Source of the DNA: SVTX01 sp045632305
GTDB lineage: Bacteria > Bacillota > Clostridia > Oscillospirales > CAG-272
Direction: 5' to 3'
Length of the DNA stretch: 64,000 bases
Assembly (NCBI GenBank): GCA_045632305.1
Contig: JAZQWL010000010.1
Location: 1-64,000 of the forward strand
The position numbers were made by a program, and so were the translations under genes. Below, piece by piece: positions 59,511 to 64,000 of this stretch. The notes under the pieces were generated by a model. The model was not told where the DNA came from, made no database searches, and saw only the letters and a list, made by a program, of their open reading frames with translations. Within the stretch, counting starts at the first letter, position 1. Each line of letters starts with the position of its first letter.

Positions 59511-61220
59511 ATGAAAAAAATTTTTGTAATATTTCTTGTACTGATCTCGGTTTTTGCCTTTTCGGGATGCTCCGATCGGCACGACGCGGAGGATGGGGAC
59601 AAGGAGCAGAATATAAATTATAACTGCGAAATAGCGGTGAAGGGGAAGGAGCAGAAAATTGCGGTTTCCTGGAATAAGAATGCGGATATAAAACGGGTGG
59701 ATATAAAGATAAGTCACGGAGACATGACCGTGTTGGATACAACTATAAGAGGCGAGACGCTTAGAAACGGGTATGCCGAGGCAGACGTGTTTTACGGCAG
59801 ACACAACGTAAGCGTCACGGTTGTGGGTGAGGACGGAAAAATCGAGCAGGTAAATCAAGAGGTGTCTCTTTTTTGCGATGAATACGTTATAGCTCCGATA
59901 TCGGGATCCATGCCTCAGCTATATTTTACGCTTTATATGAATGAGATCACAAACGATTACAGGATACCTGCATTCGTGTGGCTTACCCGTCCCGACAGCT
60001 GGAATTGGGAAAAGCTGCCTGCAAACGTTTATCCTATGCCCACAGTTGAGCTCGATGAGGTTCTTATGCATAACAATTATGATAAAATGGTCGAGGTGAC
60101 GGACGCGTATATAGAGGAGCTTTATTCTGTAAATCCCGATTCGAAATTCAAGCTGTATATCAACGATTTCAATATGTATCTGTACCCCAAGCTGATGGCG
60201 GCGAACGGGATTCCCGAGGAGAATTACGAGGTGTTTTTACTGTCCGACGGCGGCTCGTCATACAGGGAATTCAACCGAGCGTTCAACAGTGACGATAAGA
60301 ATTTTGACGCCGACGTTAAATACGCCGAAATGGCAGAGAAGCTTGATCTCTTACTTGATGAGGTAAGGGAGATCAAGGATTATAATTGGATATACGATTT
60401 TACGGTGGATACGAACGAGATAAGGCAGTACGCTTACGTTGCGGCAAAGGAAAAGGATAACGTCGAATGGTGGGTGTTGCGCCCGAGAGCCAATCAAACG
60501 TTTTTCTCTCCCGATGAGGAGTTTTTAAATAACGCGATGACCGCCGACGTCACAACAAGACCTGAGGAAAGTGAGAATCCCGTTATTGTAGAAAGAAATT
60601 TCGCCACTCCCTTGAATTTAATGAACGATGAGCAGAGGGTGGCGCTCAAGGAGTTTTACAACTTTAAGGATGAAATGTTTTCCGAGGCGGTAGCGCAGGG
60701 GAAGAGGGTCATGATGTTTCTCGGCTCGTGGGCGGATGAGATAAACGAGCCGGATTTCCATGCCTACGTCAAATTTATGAAAAACTATTTCGGTGACGGC
60801 TTTGTGTATTATTATAAGGGGCATCCGTCGACGCCCACGTCAAATTATCCGACAAAGCAGGCAGAGCTGTCAGCGCTTGGGCTTGTAGACGTGGAATCAT
60901 CAATAAACGCGGAGCTGATTTTATTCTTTTACCCCAACGTCTATATGTGTGGATACAATTCCTCGACCTTTATGTCGGCACATAAGGATGAGATGGTGTG
61001 CGCTATCTTCGGTATGAGAGCGGAGGAATGCCGTGAGGATTATAAGAGCAGGGTAGGACTTTTTGTATCGAAAATAACCGATTTTACAGAGTTTCCCGAA
61101 TGCGAGGGCAGCTCGCACGAGTATTTTCTCATTGAATACAACAGAATTCCGTCCGAGTATGAATACAGCATCTACGACGCGACGGCGGACGAGATTATCG
61201 GAGGCCCTGTGAAAACTTAA
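59511..61220 (+). CDS. Lipoprotein with GT80 sialyltransferase-like domain
   Basis: The 569-residue protein starts at the ATG eight bases after GAGG. It has a lipobox ending AFSGC (Cys20), an Ig-like beta domain (about 38-122) and a C-terminal region resembling GT80 (Pasteurella/Photobacterium) sialyltransferases: LLSDGGS (Asp246 at the general-base position of their YDDGS), a MNDEQ...FYNF stretch (371-385), YKGHP (His438) and NSS (483-485) for CMP binding. Photobacterium enzymes also carry an N-terminal Ig-like domain. A lipid-anchored form would sit outside the cell, away from CMP-sialate, so activity or location is uncertain. No sialate genes are nearby. Confidence 0.7.
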   Translation: MKKIFVIFLVLISVFAFSGCSDRHDAEDGDKEQNINYNCEIAVKGKEQKIAVSWNKNADIKRVDIKISHGDMTVLDTTIRGETLRNGYAEADVFYGRHNVSVTVVGEDGKIEQVNQEVSLFCDEYVIAPISGSMPQLYFTLYMNEITNDYRIPAFVWLTRPDSWNWEKLPANVYPMPTVELDEVLMHNNYDKMVEVTDAYIEELYSVNPDSKFKLYINDFNMYLYPKLMAANGIPEENYEVFLLSDGGSSYREFNRAFNSDDKNFDADVKYAEMAEKLDLLLDEVREIKDYNWIYDFTVDTNEIRQYAYVAAKEKDNVEWWVLRPRANQTFFSPDEEFLNNAMTADVTTRPEESENPVIVERNFATPLNLMNDEQRVALKEFYNFKDEMFSEAVAQGKRVMMFLGSWADEINEPDFHAYVKFMKNYFGDGFVYYYKGHPSTPTSNYPTKQAELSALGLVDVESSINAELILFFYPNVYMCGYNSSTFMSAHKDEMVCAIFGMRAEECREDYKSRVGLFVSKITDFTEFPECEGSSHEYFLIEYNRIPSEYEYSIYDATADEIIGGPVKT

Positions 61221-61248
61221 TATTTGCTTAATAAAAAGCACTTAAAAC

Positions 61249-61281
61249 GAGAGAGACGCATGACGGTCTCTCTCATTTTTT
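61249..61281 (+). terminator. Terminator after the GT80-like gene
   Basis: Stem GAGAGAGAC / GTCTCTCTC, loop GCATGACG, then ATTTTTT. Confidence 0.88.
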
Positions 61282-61295
61282 GTAGAAATTTACTA

Positions 61296-61324
61296 TTGCA
61301 ATTTTTAGTATTTAGGTATATAAT
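61296..61324 (+). promoter_or_regulatory. Sigma-A promoter of the ABC exporter operon
   Basis: TTGCAA (61296-61301), 17-nt spacer, TATAAT (61319-61324). Confidence 0.8.
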
Positions 61325-61366
61325 ATTTAGGATGTGTATTTATACTTATTCAAGGAGATGGTACTT

Positions 61367-63130
61367 ATGATAAAAAGACTCGCGAAGTGTATTCGCGAAT
61401 ACAAAAAGCCGTCGATTCTGACGCTTATTTTTATCGTGCTTGAGGTTATTATTGAAGTTCTCATACCGTTTATGGCGACGATTTTGATCGAGAAGGTTCA
61501 GATCGCTACCTCGGTGGGCGGAGATGCGGCTCGCGCGATGATAGGAGAAATAGTATTTTTGGGTGTTGTTCTTATTCTTATGGCGGCGGCATCGCTCACG
61601 TGCGGCGGCGTTGCGGCAATGACCTGCGCCAAGGCATCGACGGGCTTTGCAAAGAATTTGAGACACGATATTTTTGAGAAGGTTCAGACCTTTTCGTTTG
61701 AGAACATAGACAGATTTTCGTCCACGTCTCTTGTGACTCGCCTTACGACCGACGTAGCCAACGTGCAGATGTCCTATATGATGATCATCCGTACGGCAAT
61801 AAGAGCGCCTCTTATGCTCATTTTTGCGATCATAATGGCGATCTTTGTAGGCGGTAAGCTCGCGTTCACGTTTGCGGTTATCGTTCCTTTCCTCACCTTC
61901 GGTCTTGTACTTGTGGCGCGTCTTGCGATGCCCGCATTCAGAAAGGTGTTCAAGAAGTACGATAAGCTCAACGAATCCGTTGAGGAAAACGTAAGAGGCA
62001 TGAGAGTCGTTAAGGGATTCTCCCGTGAGGAGCATGAGATAGGCAAGTTCAAGAGAGCGGCAGACGATATTTGCGCAGATTTTACAAGAGCCGAGAGAAT
62101 CGTTGCTCTCAATACGCCCTTTATGCAGATATGCGCGTATTTTTCAATGATCTTCGTTACCTTCCTTGGCGCGAAGCTCGCAATTATAAACACCGACCTT
62201 GGCGGCGTTGCGACAATTTCCGCAATGCTTACGTACGGTATGCAGGTGCTTATTCAGCTTATGATGCTTTCCATGATATACGTAATTCTTACGATCTCTG
62301 CGGAGAGCGCAAAGAGAGTTTGCGAGGTGTTAGAGGAGGTTCCGTCTCTTTCTGATCCCAAAAACGCAATCGACGATGTCAAGGATGGCTCGATCGACTT
62401 TGAATGCGTTAATTTCAAGTATGCCGAGGATGCAGAGGCGTTCTCGCTTGAGAAGGTGGATCTGCATATTGATTCGGGCATGACCGTCGGAATTATCGGC
62501 GGTACGGGAGCCAGCAAATCCACACTCGTTCAGCTTATCGCGCGTCTTTACGATGCGACCGAGGGCACAGTTAAGGTGGGCGGCGTTGACGTTCGCGATT
62601 ATAATATGGACACGCTTCGCAACGCGGTTGCCATGGTACTTCAGAAGAATCTTCTTTTCTCGGGCACTATCCGTGAAAATCTCAAGTGGGGTAATGAGGA
62701 CGCAACCGACGAGGAGATAATCGAGGCGGCAAAGCTCGCTCAGGCGCACGATTTTGTAATGTCGTTCCCCGATGGCTATGATACGAAGATAGAGCAGGGC
62801 GGTACTAACGTTCCGGGCGGTCAGCGCCAGCGTCTTTGTATTGCCCGCGCGCTTCTCAAAAAGCCGAAAATTTTGATCCTTGACGACTCCACGAGCGCGG
62901 TCGATACAAAAACCGACGCGCTTATCCGCGGTGGATTCAGGTCATATATTCCCGAAACCACAAAGATCATTATCGCGCAGAGAATCGCGTCTGTTGAGGA
63001 TGCGGATCTTATTCTCGTAATGGACAACGGCCGGGTTGTTTCGCGCGGAACTCACGATGAGCTTCTTGTATCCAGCGATATTTACCGCGAGGTATATGAG
63101 CAGCAGACGGGAGGTGCGGACAATGAGTAA
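61367..63130 (+). CDS. ABC exporter half-transporter with degenerate ATP site
   Basis: The 587-residue protein is a type IV ABC exporter half: six membrane helices (1-310) and a nucleotide-binding domain. The Walker A reads GGTGASKST, with Ser in place of the last Gly; the signature is VPGGQ; Walker B ends ILDDSTSAVD, with Asp where the catalytic Glu would be. This is the pattern of the degenerate-site subunit in heterodimeric exporters such as TM287/288. AGGAGATG precedes the chosen ATG. It overlaps the second half by 8 bp. Drug, lipid or peptide export is possible. Confidence 0.92.
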   Translation: MIKRLAKCIREYKKPSILTLIFIVLEVIIEVLIPFMATILIEKVQIATSVGGDAARAMIGEIVFLGVVLILMAAASLTCGGVAAMTCAKASTGFAKNLRHDIFEKVQTFSFENIDRFSSTSLVTRLTTDVANVQMSYMMIIRTAIRAPLMLIFAIIMAIFVGGKLAFTFAVIVPFLTFGLVLVARLAMPAFRKVFKKYDKLNESVEENVRGMRVVKGFSREEHEIGKFKRAADDICADFTRAERIVALNTPFMQICAYFSMIFVTFLGAKLAIINTDLGGVATISAMLTYGMQVLIQLMMLSMIYVILTISAESAKRVCEVLEEVPSLSDPKNAIDDVKDGSIDFECVNFKYAEDAEAFSLEKVDLHIDSGMTVGIIGGTGASKSTLVQLIARLYDATEGTVKVGGVDVRDYNMDTLRNAVAMVLQKNLLFSGTIRENLKWGNEDATDEEIIEAAKLAQAHDFVMSFPDGYDTKIEQGGTNVPGGQRQRLCIARALLKKPKILILDDSTSAVDTKTDALIRGGFRSYIPETTKIIIAQRIASVEDADLILVMDNGRVVSRGTHDELLVSSDIYREVYEQQTGGADNE

Positions 63131-64000
63131 GAAGATGCCTTCTATGGGCGGTAAGCCCAAGATGAATTTCTCGGCTCTCGGCAGGGTGCTCAAGCTCCTT
63201 TTCGGATTTTATCCCGTGCTGATGCCTTTGACTTGCGTATGTATTCTTCTGTCGGCGGGCGTGAGCGCAATGCCCGCGCTTTTCCAACAGAGAATATTTG
63301 CGGTGATCGATAAATTCGTAAAGAGCGGTGATACCTCGTGGGCTGCTGCAAAGGAAGAGATCCTTCCGCTTGTAATTACGCTTGCCTCACTTTACGTTAT
63401 AGCAATTATTCTGATTCTCATTCATACACAGCTTATGGCGTATATCACGCAGGGCTTCTTAAATAAGATGCGACACCGTATGTTCGAGAAGATGCAGAAT
63501 CTTCCTATCAGTTATTTTGACACTCACAAGCACGGCGATATCATGAGCTATTATACTAACGATATCGATACTCTCCGTATGCTTGTTTCTCAGTCTCTGC
63601 CTACGTTCATTCAGGCAGGAACGATCGTAATTACCGTATTCTTCATTATGATGTGGTACAGTATCTGGATGACGCTTATCATTTCTCTTGGCGTGTTTGC
63701 TATGATCATGGTATCAAAGAAGGTTGGCGGCGGCTCTGCCAAGTTCTTTATGCGTCAGCAGAAGTCCATTGCGGAGACCGAGGGATTTGTTCAGGAAATG
63801 ATGAACGGTCAGCGAGTTATCAAGGTATTCACCCATGAGGAGAAATGTCAGGAGGACTTTGATAAGATCAACGAGCAGCTCTGTGAGGACAGCTACAGAG
63901 CGCACGCGTACGCGAACTGCTTAGGTCCGATCATTATGAATATCGGTAACGTGCTTTACGTTATCTGCGCTATGGCGGGCGGTCTTTTCGTGCTTACGAA
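63123..64000 (+). CDS. ABC exporter partner half-transporter (truncated by window end)
   Basis: An open frame of 292 codons runs off the window without a stop. It starts MSKKMPSMGGKPKMNFSALG, with Gly/Lys-rich cytosolic residues, then membrane helices near 27-50, 70-95, 150-180 and the coupling region SYFDTHKHGDIMSYYTNDIDTLR, typical of ABC exporters. Its start overlaps the first subunit's stop by 8 bp, so the two are translated together. The ATP-binding domain lies beyond the window and should carry the intact Glu. Confidence 0.9.
   Translation, partial: MSKKMPSMGGKPKMNFSALGRVLKLLFGFYPVLMPLTCVCILLSAGVSAMPALFQQRIFAVIDKFVKSGDTSWAAAKEEILPLVITLASLYVIAIILILIHTQLMAYITQGFLNKMRHRMFEKMQNLPISYFDTHKHGDIMSYYTNDIDTLRMLVSQSLPTFIQAGTIVITVFFIMMWYSIWMTLIISLGVFAMIMVSKKVGGGSAKFFMRQQKSIAETEGFVQEMMNGQRVIKVFTHEEKCQEDFDKINEQLCEDSYRAHAYANCLGPIIMNIGNVLYVICAMAGGLFVLT

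Overview
The window looks like chromosomal DNA of an endospore-forming low-to-mid-GC Firmicute, most likely an uncultured gut-type Clostridia. Evidence: SpoIVB, SpoVAC and SpoVB-type proteins, CdaA/CdaR, Mini-III, RNase J, a lone AbrB-type regulator, strong AGGAGG ribosome sites, some TTG/GTG starts, and many near-perfect sigma-A promoters (TTGACA, 17 nt, TATAAT). No phage, IS, transposase, CRISPR or restriction genes were seen. The organism call is inference.

Layout. 1-5.2 kb: end of a tRNA-Ser, a nuclease-like unknown, spoIVB, an iron alcohol dehydrogenase, a helical unknown, spoVAC and a lipoprotein. 5.2-8.5 kb (minus): abrB, galactokinase, membrane protein, walJ, rlmH in one operon. 8.6-19.8 kb (plus): tail-anchored small protein, RNase J with a long basic N-terminal arm, a membrane-anchored SurA-like protein, a zinc-ribbon protein, two paralogous secreted proteins with a shared Gly-Cys-Gly-Ser tail, ilvE and a PHP phosphoesterase. 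19.8-28.3 kb (minus): structured repeat element copy A, cyclophilin/mrnC/DUF1836, AlaX editing protein, GH106-like glycosidase, and a SpoIID-like/peptidoglycan-binding trio. 28.5-44.9 kb (plus): membrane protein-pncB-cdaA-cdaR-FAD protein, then recJ-relA-dtd-hemZ, then a nucleoside kinase, an MTA/SAH deaminase and spoVB. 44.9-47.1 kb: nucleoside hydrolase with carD, and a small helical protein. 47.1-55.5 kb (minus): an eight-gene operon covering DAHP to chorismate plus prephenate to Phe/Tyr, including an aroE-aroK fusion. 55.5-59.4 kb (minus): repeat copy B, asnS, ktrA, ktrB. 59.5-64 kb (plus): a lipoprotein resembling GT80 sialyltransferases, and a heterodimeric ABC exporter whose second half runs off the window.

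Three things stand out. First, the aromatic operon has a leader encoding a 17-residue peptide with a Tyr/Phe codon run, followed by mutually exclusive hairpins and a terminator: a classical-looking attenuator, with an unusual second leader ORF whose ribosome site can pair with the Tyr/Phe codons. Second, two copies of a roughly 210-nt element sit directly after the stop codons of unrelated minus-strand genes and share a five-helix fold with compensatory changes in four helices; I do not recognise the family. Third, a surface lipoprotein carries the DxGS-like, KGHP and SS motifs of GT80 sialyltransferases.
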